Assembly (NCBI RefSeq): GCF_000296215.2 | Contig: NZ_CP013949.1 | Coordinates: 6,751,501 to 6,815,500 of the forward strand | Source of the DNA: Bradyrhizobium sp. CCGE-LA001 | GTDB taxonomy: Bacteria; Pseudomonadota; Alphaproteobacteria; Rhizobiales; Xanthobacteraceae | Length of the DNA stretch: 64,000 nt | Direction of reading: 5' to 3' | Shown here: piece after piece, positions 43,711-52,482 of the stretch | Numbering within the stretch: position 1 is the stretch's first letter | Layout of the letters: the number at the start of each line of letters is the position of its first letter | Notes under the pieces: generated by a model | The model's database searches: none | What the model saw: only the letters and a program-made list of their open reading frames with translations | Told to the model about the DNA's origin: nothing | Made by a program: the position numbers and the translations under genes

Positions 43711-44622
43711 TCAAGCGCGCGACTGTGCGCGATCGCCAGACCCCCACCTTTCGGGCAAATCGATCCATACATCAGCAGGACCACGCAAAAGTGTATCTTG
43801 ATCCGGTACAAAGATATTGTCAGGCACTCTGAGGCCGCGACCGAGGGCCACTCCGCTGATTATGAAGGGAAGCTCGATCTGCTTCTGATCATCAAAGCTG
43901 TCCGCACCAACAACACGTAGAGATTCCAATTCAAACTGTCGGAATTTGATTAGCGGCTTCGCCGAGTCTATCAACTTTTGGGCGCAAGACACTCCCCGCG
44001 CGGCCGCCTTTCTCAAGTGGTCCAGCGCCATGTAGAGAGACGAAAGCTCGTCTAGCTCGGAACGATTGAAGTGTCGCAAACGCGAAGAAATAGGCACTCC
44101 GTTCTTGTATCGTACGGTGGGCACAAATCGTATCTCGCAATCAAGTAGCAGATCTGCGACCGCTCGCTTCACGAGAAGAGCCTGTCCAATATCCTTCAAG
44201 CCGAAATAGCTGCGAGACGGTCGAGCGAAACATATCCAGCGGATGCATCCGGTGATACCTTCCATTAAGAGCCCATGAGGTCCGCTCGCACGCAGCGGAT
44301 AATCCCCTTGAGATACAAACGTTCGATATCCAGGCGGGAACATCTCCGCGTCCGTCGTCGAAATCACGGCAGAAGCGCCTGCTCCTCGTGCGAGCGCAAC
44401 GTCATCCTGCAGATTGAACTCGTATTCAGGACTCGAGCTGAGCTGAATTTTGTTGGGATAGACGGTGACGATGGCCACGTCGTTCTCGACTGCGGCCCTT
44501 CTGATCAACTCCGCATGGCCCAAATGTAACGCACCCAAAGTGTGTACTGTGCCGACAGTGCGACCTCTTCTTGCCATGTCCGCGATGAAGGCCTTGCCAG
44601 CGGAAAGAGAGTCTAGATGCAT
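43711..44622 (-). CDS. Divergent pantoate--beta-alanine ligase (PanC-like)
   Basis: 303 residues, cytoplasmic, class I aminoacyl-tRNA-synthetase-like fold. PanC would join pantoate and beta-alanine with ATP. The HIGH region reads HTLGALHLGHAELI (usual Met before GAL replaced by Leu). Asn and Gln of the pantoate site appear in YPNKIQL, Lys-Asp-x2-Gln in FGLKDIGQ, and SSR in PISSRLRHF. The catalytic set is thus mostly kept, but the surroundings are far from housekeeping PanC. ATG 44622 follows GGAG by 8 bp. No panB or panD is near. It may supply pantothenate in the nodule, as plasmid-borne panC does in some rhizobia, or make a different amide. Confidence 0.75.
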   Translation of the reverse strand: MHLDSLSAGKAFIADMARRGRTVGTVHTLGALHLGHAELIRRAAVENDVAIVTVYPNKIQLSSSPEYEFNLQDDVALARGAGASAVISTTDAEMFPPGYRTFVSQGDYPLRASGPHGLLMEGITGCIRWICFARPSRSYFGLKDIGQALLVKRAVADLLLDCEIRFVPTVRYKNGVPISSRLRHFNRSELDELSSLYMALDHLRKAAARGVSCAQKLIDSAKPLIKFRQFELESLRVVGADSFDDQKQIELPFIISGVALGRGLRVPDNIFVPDQDTLLRGPADVWIDLPERWGSGDRAQSRA

Positions 44623-44821
44623 ACATTCTGCTCCGTCATGTTGATTGCACAGCAGTCCGGACGCTCGATCAGGCAGGAAACGTTTTGAGAGTTTCGCTCA
44701 CACGCCCCTCGGGCGGCCGCTCAAAAGCGCTGGTGCCGGTACAATGGGGATGCATCGTCCTCCTCCATTTGCTTTCTGCGGTGATAGCTGGCTTAGATCG
44801 CCATGAGCACTTCGGCTCAAA

Positions 44822-46315
44822 TCAGCTCGATCCCTCTCGACCGCGCCTCATGAGAGATGAGAAGTCAGCCAGATACTCTGACGGTTTGCATTTCTGATCT
44901 TCCACGCCCTCCAAAGCGGCTTGAAGCCCTGGACATCTGTCGGCAAAGAACGGCGGTTCAAAAGTCGTTATCTCTGCATCTGAAAAATCAGTCTTTACAA
45001 AGCTTGCCTGGAACGGCGTAACTCCACTCAGGTTGGCCTTGCGGAGGGACGACTGATTCATTCGAGCATATGCTGTACGAGCAGCTTTCAGGTTGCTGCC
45101 GGTCATTCCTGCGGCGATATATGACTGAACAAGGTTGGCTCCTTCGAAATTGGCGCGATTCAAGGCCATAGATTGCGGAGGATCACCTGTAATCATTGAT
45201 CGATATAGATACGCCTGTGAAAAATCGGCATCATCGATATCGCAGTCGCGTATGAAGGCACAGCGGGCGCGAAAGCCGCGCAATTGAGCGGAGCGCATTG
45301 TGCTCTCGATAATCGAAATGGTTTCGCCCGATGAGCGGGATAGATTAGCTCCATCGAGCTGGCAAGAGCGGATAGATACCCTGTTCAACACCGCGCCGAT
45401 GAGATTGGCGCTGGCCAGATTTACAGACAGAAGTCGCGCCTCAGATAAGTCGGCCTCTTCAAGCTCCGCCTTCGCTAGATTTGAGAGGCTGATATCCGAA
45501 AACGGGGCGTTCAGCGCTTTGGCCAGGATGCGACCGCTTGCCTTTGCAAGCCTGAAATAGGGAAGATGAGCGTTCTCTAGAACCAGACCATCGACCGAAG
45601 TAGGGCGCAGGATCGATAGACACTCTCCCCTGGACTGCAGAAGCGAGCTGCCAGTCAGATGTGCCTTCGTCATTGTTACCTGGCTCAACTTGGCAGAATG
45701 GAACGACGACGAAGGCATATAGCATTCATTGATAGTCGATCCTTGCAGTTCGGCGCCATCAAAAACAGCCTCGCTTGCGTCACACTGATAAAATAGAACG
45801 CCGCTTAGCACCGCATTGTCGAAACGCGTTCTCCTCATGCTGCAGCCGTGGAACAGACTGCCTGTTGCATCGATGAGATTACGCAGACTTGCATCATCGA
45901 AATTGCAGACCTGAGCGGCAATTGCATGCATATACGCAAAATCGAGCTTGGCTTTGCGAAAACTTGCTCGCTCTAATCCGGGACAGATAAGGTTGGCCTC
46001 GGACAGATCGGCTCCATCCAGCTTTGCCCCATGAAGTTGCGCGCGATTGAGAATGGATCGCCGCAACGGAAATCCGGATAGATCGTGGCCGTTAAGTTTC
46101 TCGGAAGACAGCTGCAGGCCGATGCCCGTCTTCTTGATCGCTTCCTCGGTTCGCTTTCCCACCGCGGCCAACGCGGACGCCCGATCACCATTTCGGCTCC
46201 AGTATCGGACAAAATTACCATCTTCCGGTGATTGGCTCATTGTCGTCGCGCGTAGACCCAACTTTTCGTACACGCCACCGTGGCTGTGTCTCTCGGTAGC
46301 TTTCGTCACGGTCAA
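44822..46315 (-). CDS. Pentapeptide-repeat protein behind an RpoN promoter
   Basis: 497 residues from ATG 46315; a shorter start at 46240 (MSQSPEDGNFVRYWSRNGDR) may be the real one, as the first 25 residues look unstructured. From about residue 75 the chain is a long right-handed quadrilateral helix of A(D/N/K)Lxx repeats (for example LHGAKLDGADLSEANL) interrupted by irregular turns, ending near residue 465. Such solenoids serve in DNA mimicry, effectors or scaffolds; no catalytic domain is visible. No signal peptide. A perfect -24/-12 promoter at 46499-46514 predicts expression with NifA or another RpoN activator. A type III effector role is possible, but I see no tts box. Confidence 0.8.
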   Translation of the reverse strand: MTVTKATERHSHGGVYEKLGLRATTMSQSPEDGNFVRYWSRNGDRASALAAVGKRTEEAIKKTGIGLQLSSEKLNGHDLSGFPLRRSILNRAQLHGAKLDGADLSEANLICPGLERASFRKAKLDFAYMHAIAAQVCNFDDASLRNLIDATGSLFHGCSMRRTRFDNAVLSGVLFYQCDASEAVFDGAELQGSTINECYMPSSSFHSAKLSQVTMTKAHLTGSSLLQSRGECLSILRPTSVDGLVLENAHLPYFRLAKASGRILAKALNAPFSDISLSNLAKAELEEADLSEARLLSVNLASANLIGAVLNRVSIRSCQLDGANLSRSSGETISIIESTMRSAQLRGFRARCAFIRDCDIDDADFSQAYLYRSMITGDPPQSMALNRANFEGANLVQSYIAAGMTGSNLKAARTAYARMNQSSLRKANLSGVTPFQASFVKTDFSDAEITTFEPPFFADRCPGLQAALEGVEDQKCKPSEYLADFSSLMRRGREGSS

Positions 46316-46498
46316 TATTATCCATTCTCAATGACGAGCACGCTAAACCTCGTTGATCCCGCGTTTTCCTAGATGGCCTTTTTTTGGGGTGGCCGAGGTT
46401 TGCCGCTCATCGAAATGCTTGGACGGAACCATGACTTGAGCTGCGCAATTTCACGCAGCCGCCATTCTCATAGCAGGCACTCTTCATGCATTCACCTA

Positions 46499-46514
46499 AG
46501 CAACGTCTGTGCCA
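46499..46514 (-). promoter_or_regulatory. RpoN (-24/-12) promoter of the pentapeptide gene
   Basis: Minus strand TGGCAC-AGACG-TTGCT, a complete match to the consensus with GG-N10-GC spacing. Expected start near 46488 gives a leader of 170-250 bases. A TGG-N10-ACA sequence at 46607-46622 is one base off the NifA activator site and lies about 126 bp upstream of the expected start. Confidence 0.75.
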
Positions 46515-46519
46515 GCCAA

Positions 46520-47222
46520 TCATGCTGAACAGACGCTGATTACCTGTCCAGAAGCGGCTGCGAGCCTAAGCTGCCACGGTTTGCACCCGACACGCTTTCG
46601 CGCCTCTGGCACAAACCCGACAAATCCTGCCATACACCAATTGGTGCGTCCCGACTCGTTCCCTGTGTCTTTGGGGGGGGCAAAGTGGGTGTCAGTCTCC
46701 CTTACGATCAAGCAAGGGTGTGCCATGAGCTGCATGCGCGGCGGTTGCGCAGCCACTTGCCGCCGCTGGACCCAGAAGTGGACGCCGAGTTCTCGGGGAT
46801 CTATGCCGCCTCGTACGTCGGATGCCGTTCCGGTCCTGCGGCGAAGCCGAGCCGCGGCCGAGTTCGTATTAAGTCAGCGCAGTCAGGGCGTCTCGCCTTT
46901 TTCAGCCTTCTCAGATGAGGCTTCCAGTTACGCCGTATTGCCTGCCCGGCGTTGCGGGACCGACCGTTCAATGTACAACGACCCGGCGATAGCATTTTTC
47001 GTCACAATGGTGGTGGTAAGTTTTGGTGATCGCTGCCGTCGCGCAACAGGCGACGAGGGACATCGCTTCACAAGGTCGATAGGACCAGTGCCGTTAGTCT
47101 TCGGCCTCCGGACCATGGAAGTCGGTGCGCTTCGATCCTTCATGCTCATGCCCGCCCTCAACGACGGAGCGTTGGCGAGAGCGCCCTACGCACGCGACGA
47201 GCTCTTCTGTGCCGGCGCCTTC
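46520..47222. other. No recognisable gene
   Basis: One plus frame is open across most of this stretch but has no ribosome site or family. Shorter frames overlap it. Apart from the promoter elements above I see nothing. Confidence 0.4.
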
Positions 47223-48929
47223 TTAGACCCGGCCAAATGAGCGACTGCCCGCTCCGCGGCGCTCAAGGTTTGGGACTGCGGCAAGCAAGCGTTGGGTATA
47301 GTCGGTTCGCGGGTCAAGGAATATCTCGTCCCTGGTGCCGGTTTCGACGACGCGCCCTTGGCGCATGACCATGACGCGATCACTGAGCTGGCGGACCACG
47401 CCGAGATCATGCGAAATGAAGATGTAGCTCATATTGAGGTGTGCCTTGAGATTGGTCAGCAGGTCCAGCACTTGCGCCTGAACTAAGACATCAAGCGCCG
47501 AGACCGGTTCATCACAGACGATCACAGCAGGCCTTGGAGCGATCGCACGGGCGATCGCAACGCGCTGGCGCTGACCGCCAGAGAGTTCGAGCGGTCGGCG
47601 ATCCCGAAAGGTTGGGGATAGTCCAACCAGATCAAGGAGCTGAACAACGCGCTGATCGCGCTCGCCATTGGTCGCGAGGTCACCTGCGAGACTATCGGAT
47701 ATGATGCGTCCGACAGACCATCGTGGATCAAACGAGCTGAGGGGATCCTGGTAAATGACCGAGATAGCCCGGCGCCGCGCCCGGCGGTCGCGTTCGGCGA
47801 TTGTGGTCCAGGCTTGACCTTGAAAAGAAACAGTCCCTTCATCTGGCAGGTCAAGCGCCAGCGCCATTCGTGCCATCGTTGACTTGCCGGATCCGGACTC
47901 CCCGACCACACCGAGAGTCTCGCCGGATCGCAGCTCAAAGGAGACACCATCGACGGCCGTGCGCAGCACGCCATCTGGTCCTTTGAAGCGCTTCACAAGC
48001 TTTGCCGCGCTGAGCACGACAGAGGGGAATGTCGATGGTAATTCTTCCCGAGAGCGAGACCGCGGCTTCGGCCAGATGCCGGGCAACAGCGAGGGGCGAG
48101 AGCCGCGCGGAAGGGCAGAGGGCACCGCATCCAGTAGCTGTCGCGTATAGGCGTGCTGAGGGTCCTGGAAGACCTGGTCTGCCGATCCGCGCTCGACGAC
48201 CTTGCCTTCATGCATGACCAAGACCTCGTCAGCAATCTGAGAGACCACCGCCAAATCATGGCTGATCAAAATGAGCGCCTTGCCCCGTACCTTGGTCTCT
48301 TCCAGCAGTCCCAGCACTTGCGCCTGCACGGTGACGTCGAGAGCCGTGGTCGGCTCGTCCGCGATCAGGATGCCTGGATCGAGCGCCAGGGCGGCAGCGA
48401 TGAGTGCGCGTTGGCGCTGGCCACCGGATAATTGGTGCGGCAGTTGCCGGGCCTTGACCTCGGCTTCAGGCACCCCGACGAGCTCGAGGAGTGCGACGAC
48501 GCGCCGTTCGAGCTCCTCACGTGATGCAGCCGCACGGTGGAGACGCAATGCTTCACCAATCTCCTTGCCCACCGGCCTTAGCGGGTCGAGCGCGACGAGT
48601 GCATCCTGCAGAACGAAGCCGATCTCCTTGCCGCGAACGCGCCGCCAGCTGCGATCATCGAGAGCTGTGAGATCGGTGCCCGCGAGTTTCAGTTGACGGG
48701 CACGGACATGAGCCCGGGGGCCGGCAAGGCCGACAATGGCGCGCGCGGTCACGCTCTTGCCGGAGCCGGACCCGCCGACGATGGCGAGGCAGCGCCCCGC
48801 CTGGAGAGAGAATGAGACGCCGCGCACGGCCGTTCCCTCAGGAAAATCCCGCCCAAATGAGACGCGGAGGGAATCAACAGTCAGGAGGTCCGCCTGCGGG
48901 AGGCCTTGCCGATTAAGAACCTGGAGCAT
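47223..48929 (-). CDS. Peptide-type ABC transporter, fused double ATPase
   Basis: 568 residues holding two complete ATPase domains, equivalent to DppD plus DppF. Walker A motifs GGSGSGKS (52-59) and GESGSGKS (about 350), signatures LSGGQRQR twice, and Walker B ILIADEPTTALD and VIVCDEPVSALD are all intact. Each half has the C-terminal oligopeptide-transporter piece (HAYTRQLLDAVP, DYTQRLLAAVP). It energises import through the two permeases encoded just upstream (2 bp gap). Last gene of the five-gene operon. Confidence 0.9.
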   Translation of the reverse strand: MLQVLNRQGLPQADLLTVDSLRVSFGRDFPEGTAVRGVSFSLQAGRCLAIVGGSGSGKSVTARAIVGLAGPRAHVRARQLKLAGTDLTALDDRSWRRVRGKEIGFVLQDALVALDPLRPVGKEIGEALRLHRAAASREELERRVVALLELVGVPEAEVKARQLPHQLSGGQRQRALIAAALALDPGILIADEPTTALDVTVQAQVLGLLEETKVRGKALILISHDLAVVSQIADEVLVMHEGKVVERGSADQVFQDPQHAYTRQLLDAVPSALPRGSRPSLLPGIWPKPRSRSREELPSTFPSVVLSAAKLVKRFKGPDGVLRTAVDGVSFELRSGETLGVVGESGSGKSTMARMALALDLPDEGTVSFQGQAWTTIAERDRRARRRAISVIYQDPLSSFDPRWSVGRIISDSLAGDLATNGERDQRVVQLLDLVGLSPTFRDRRPLELSGGQRQRVAIARAIAPRPAVIVCDEPVSALDVLVQAQVLDLLTNLKAHLNMSYIFISHDLGVVRQLSDRVMVMRQGRVVETGTRDEIFLDPRTDYTQRLLAAVPNLERRGAGSRSFGRV

Positions 48930-48931
48930 AC

Positions 48932-49795
48932 TCAGATCTTTCCTTCCAGGCGGTCCTGCAAATAGCGTCCAACGACCGTCAGGCTGAGAGCAAACGCCAC
49001 AACGGCAACGCCCGGCATGATCTCAAGCCACCATGCGAAGATCACGTAGTTGCGCCCTGCATTTAGCAGCGCGCCCCATTCAGGCGCCGGGGGAGCGACA
49101 CCGAGCCCGAGAAATGCAACACCCGCCGCCCAGACGATGGCTTGCCCAACTCCAAGCGTCATCATCGCAGTGAGTGGGCTCATCGCGTTCGGAATGATAT
49201 GCTGGCATAGGATGCGCCAGTAAGGATGGGCGAGCGCCTTGGCAGCCTCCACGTAAGGTGCGCCCTTCACAGACAGAACCTGTCCTCTGATCATGCGAGC
49301 ATAGCCCGGAGCTGTGCCAACTCCGACGGCTATGACGAGGGTCAGCACCGACGGTCCGAATAGGCTCACGAACAGAAGCGCGAGGAAAAGCGTGGGTAGT
49401 GCAAATAGCACGTCCAAAAGCCGGCTGAGAACATTGTCGAGCGCGCCACCCACAAGCCCGGCAATAACGCCGAAAACTAACCCAATGCCGATGCTCAGCG
49501 CTGTTGCACCAAGCCCGATGATGAGAGACTGGCCTGCCCCATGGACAATTCGGGAGTAAAGATCCCTGCCCGATTGGTCGGTTCCGAACCAGTGCGCAAC
49601 CGAGGGAGCTTGCAATGGCGCCCCCAAATCGATCGCGAGCGGATCATGCGTCTGCAGCAGACTCGGCGCGATTGCCGCGATCACAAAGAAACCAATGACG
49701 CTCAGAGCAAGATAAACCCGAAGTGGAGCACGACCAATGGCAGGCGATGCCTCTCCAGGCTGCGAAGACACGCTCAACTCCCCTACCCCACTCAT
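48932..49795 (-). CDS. Peptide-type ABC transporter permease (DppC-like)
   Basis: 287 residues, six predicted membrane spans, with the long first span (VYLALSVIGFFVIAAIAPSL) typical of DppC/OppC proteins. The EAA loop (YVEAAKALAHPYWRILCQHI) contacts the ATPase. Its ATG overlaps the stop of the upstream permease gene by 4 bp (ATGA), indicating translational coupling. Confidence 0.88.
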   Translation of the reverse strand: MSGVGELSVSSQPGEASPAIGRAPLRVYLALSVIGFFVIAAIAPSLLQTHDPLAIDLGAPLQAPSVAHWFGTDQSGRDLYSRIVHGAGQSLIIGLGATALSIGIGLVFGVIAGLVGGALDNVLSRLLDVLFALPTLFLALLFVSLFGPSVLTLVIAVGVGTAPGYARMIRGQVLSVKGAPYVEAAKALAHPYWRILCQHIIPNAMSPLTAMMTLGVGQAIVWAAGVAFLGLGVAPPAPEWGALLNAGRNYVIFAWWLEIMPGVAVVAFALSLTVVGRYLQDRLEGKI

Positions 49796-50754
49796 GCCAT
49801 TTTGATCCTTGGGTCAACGATCCGATAGGTGAGATCGACGAGCATACTCGTGACGGCGAACAAGCCCGCGGAGATCAGAATAGCCCCTGAGACGACTGGA
49901 ACGTCTCGAGAGGACGTCGCAGCGACAAGGACTCCGCCAAGACCTTGACGCGCAAACACCGCCTCAATCAGGATCGCACCAGAAAGAAGCTTTCCGATCG
50001 CCCAACCTGATAAAGTGATGCCGGGCAACGCTGCATGACGCAGGACATGACGAAGTCTGACGCCGAGCTCACCCATACCTCGTGCCCGCGCCGAGATGAC
50101 AAATGGCTGCTCGAGGACGCGCGTGAATTCGCTTCCAAGGATTTGCCCCAGGAATCCCGACAATTCCAAAGCCAACGCAATCGCTGGAAGAACGAGGCCC
50201 AATGGTGAATTGCCCCCGATGACCGGCAAAATGCGAAGCTGCACCGCAAAGACAACGAGGAGGATTGTAGCCAGCCAATAGGGCGGCACAGTCGCCAGGA
50301 ACACCTGTATTCCCGTGAGCGAGGTGGACCACATATTGTCTCTGCCCGCGACGATGACGGTCGTCAGAACGGCGATGACCCATGCCGCAATCAGCGCCGC
50401 AACCGCCAAAATGATGGTTGGGCCAATCTGTTCTGCGATGATATCAATGACCGGCCGATGCTGCTGGTAGGACACACCAAGGTCTCCATGCAGCACAGCC
50501 CATATGTATTTGGTATATTGCAGAACAAGTGGCTGATCAAAGCCGTACTTTGCGTTGACCGCCGCAAGCTCCGCTGGAGAGGCCTCTCCGACGTTGCCAC
50601 TGGCGATGTTGATGATGATTTGGGCCCGATCGCCGGGCATCATGCACTGAACAAGGAACGTGAACGTCGCAGCCAGCCACACCACAGTCGCAGCGGACAC
50701 GAACCTGCCCACTAGCCAGCCTACCCGATCATGAGTTGCGATATTTACCCGCAT
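49792..50754 (-). CDS. Peptide-type ABC transporter permease (DppB-like)
   Basis: 320 residues, with an N-terminal span and the DppB/OppB-type periplasmic loop (PGDRAQIIINIASGNVGEAS). An EAA-type loop (FVISARARGMGELGVRLRHV) lies near residue 215. ATG 50754 overlaps the preceding stop (TGATG); a GTG one codon earlier is the alternative. It pairs with the DppC-like permease. Confidence 0.88.
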   Translation of the reverse strand: MRVNIATHDRVGWLVGRFVSAATVVWLAATFTFLVQCMMPGDRAQIIINIASGNVGEASPAELAAVNAKYGFDQPLVLQYTKYIWAVLHGDLGVSYQQHRPVIDIIAEQIGPTIILAVAALIAAWVIAVLTTVIVAGRDNMWSTSLTGIQVFLATVPPYWLATILLVVFAVQLRILPVIGGNSPLGLVLPAIALALELSGFLGQILGSEFTRVLEQPFVISARARGMGELGVRLRHVLRHAALPGITLSGWAIGKLLSGAILIEAVFARQGLGGVLVAATSSRDVPVVSGAILISAGLFAVTSMLVDLTYRIVDPRIKMA

Positions 50755-52448
50755 CACTTCACGTCGACGAAATGAGCGTCATAAAAGACGGGCTCACCGA
50801 CCGCCCCGCGGTCCAACCAGACATCCTTCAGATTTTGCCTGGTCGCCAACGTGACATCGAGCACCGTGAAGCCTAGGACGGCCGCTTTCTCCACGATGTT
50901 GCGTTCAGCCTGCTGGTAAAGAGCAGTCCGCCCACCATCGTTGAACTCCTGTTCCGCTGTCTGGATGACATTCCACAGGGCCTCATCCTGATAGCGCGAC
51001 GGATTATAGCGGTTCCGCTGGCCGTTCTGATCAGGCTTCCACGAAATGCGGAAGATCTCCGCGCCGGGTGCCACCCAATAGAGGAGCACAACCTCGTAGT
51101 CGTTAGGACCGAGATTCTTCCCGGCAAAGAAATCCGCCTGGTTTGTCGGCTGAAGGCGCACCTCGAATCCTGCAGCCTTTGCCTGCTGCTGTATCACCTG
51201 CAAAGCCTGCTCGCCATCGGGTTTTAGAAACGCACTCGAATAGGAGACACGTACAACCAAGGGCTTGCCATTCTTGAGGCGAATACCCTCCTTGTTGTGT
51301 TCAGTCCAGCCCGCTTGATCGAGGAGCTGATTGGCCTTTCCGAGGTCGTAGGCATAGGCCCCCCCGAGCCCGCTAATATATTCCGGCGAACTCTGGCTGA
51401 GCGCTCCATTCGCTTCGAATGGCAATGCGCCGAGAAACGACAATTCGACGGCGGCCCTTCGGTCAGCTGCGTGTGCAAAAGCCTGGCGGACCCGCATATC
51501 GTCGAACGGGGCCCGTGCCGTATACAACGCCAGGCGCAAAGGGGTGCCGCCGGTAATATGCCGCAAGACGGCGAAGCGGGAATTGGCGTCCTTCCAGGCA
51601 ACCGCTGGAACATCATAGACGACATCGGATTCGCCCGTCAGTAGCGAGCCATAGCGCACGGTTTGATCCGCAAGGAACCGCCAGTTGATCCCATCAACGT
51701 AAGCCGGCCCCTGGTGATTGGCGTGACTTGGCGCCGAATTGTAATCGGGGTTGCGGCGAAACACGACGTTCTGCCCGTGATTCCATTTCTCCACGATGAA
51801 CGGGCCTGAGCCGACCGGGCTGTTGCAGTTCGCCGCAAGTCCGCGCTTGAGCGCAGTTGGTGACAAAATGCCTTGGGAGGACTGCGCGAGGACGTTCAAC
51901 AACGGCTGAAAAGGCGTCTTCAGCGTTATCTGCAGGGTGAGCGGCGCAATTGCTGTCGCGGATTCGAAGCTGTCTTCCAGGTAAGGAGCGGCAGTTGGGT
52001 TACGGCGATCGGGATCATTGCCGAGCCAGCCGTTGATGTTCTCGGCAATAGCTTGTGCATCTAAAGGTGTCCCGTCGGTAAACTTGACATTTGGCTTGAT
52101 CTCAAATGTGTATGCCTTCTTATCGTCGGAGATTGTCCATGAGCTTGAGAGCCAGGGCACAATCTTTCCATCTTCCCTCCGAGCAACCAGATTGTCGCTA
52201 TACTGCCGCTGAAGATACCACTGCTGCACCCATCCCCCGAACAGGCAGGGCGGCTCCTGAAAATGCCCATAGCGAATGATGCCTCCTCGCTTCGGGCCGG
52301 CTGACGCCTCCTCGGCTGAGCAGCTCGCCATGATCGGGATCTGCAGGAGTGCTGAGACCGCCAACAGAACAGCCGTCGCATTGCGCTTTCGCCGACTGTT
52401 CGGCTGGATGCCGAGATGGCAATTGCGCGCGCGTTCGCTAACAGACAT
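50754..52448 (-). CDS. ABC transporter substrate-binding protein (peptide/nickel family 5)
   Basis: 564 residues from ATG 52448, chosen because GGAG lies 8 bp upstream and the export signal begins just after. The frame itself is open much further back into the monooxygenase gene. The hydrophobic leader ends in IMASC, a possible lipoprotein site (Cys at about 43). The mature part follows the SBP family 5 pattern (YTFEIKPNVKFTDGTPLDAQ; PVGSGPFIVEKWNHGQNVVF; MRVRQAFAHAADR). Its ligand decides what the system imports and cannot be told from sequence. The neighbouring monooxygenase suggests an organic compound that is oxidised after uptake rather than a peptide used as food. Confidence 0.88.
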   Translation of the reverse strand: MSVSERARNCHLGIQPNSRRKRNATAVLLAVSALLQIPIMASCSAEEASAGPKRGGIIRYGHFQEPPCLFGGWVQQWYLQRQYSDNLVARREDGKIVPWLSSSWTISDDKKAYTFEIKPNVKFTDGTPLDAQAIAENINGWLGNDPDRRNPTAAPYLEDSFESATAIAPLTLQITLKTPFQPLLNVLAQSSQGILSPTALKRGLAANCNSPVGSGPFIVEKWNHGQNVVFRRNPDYNSAPSHANHQGPAYVDGINWRFLADQTVRYGSLLTGESDVVYDVPAVAWKDANSRFAVLRHITGGTPLRLALYTARAPFDDMRVRQAFAHAADRRAAVELSFLGALPFEANGALSQSSPEYISGLGGAYAYDLGKANQLLDQAGWTEHNKEGIRLKNGKPLVVRVSYSSAFLKPDGEQALQVIQQQAKAAGFEVRLQPTNQADFFAGKNLGPNDYEVVLLYWVAPGAEIFRISWKPDQNGQRNRYNPSRYQDEALWNVIQTAEQEFNDGGRTALYQQAERNIVEKAAVLGFTVLDVTLATRQNLKDVWLDRGAVGEPVFYDAHFVDVK

Positions 52449-52482
52449 ATCCAAACTCCATTGAATGTGAGTAATCACTGCG

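Noticed and set aside
46316..46480. Possible tts box (type III regulator site) upstream of the pentapeptide gene
   Set aside because: The best match (GTCATGGTTCCGTCCAAGC) needs two extra bases in the core; the perfect RpoN promoter explains expression better.
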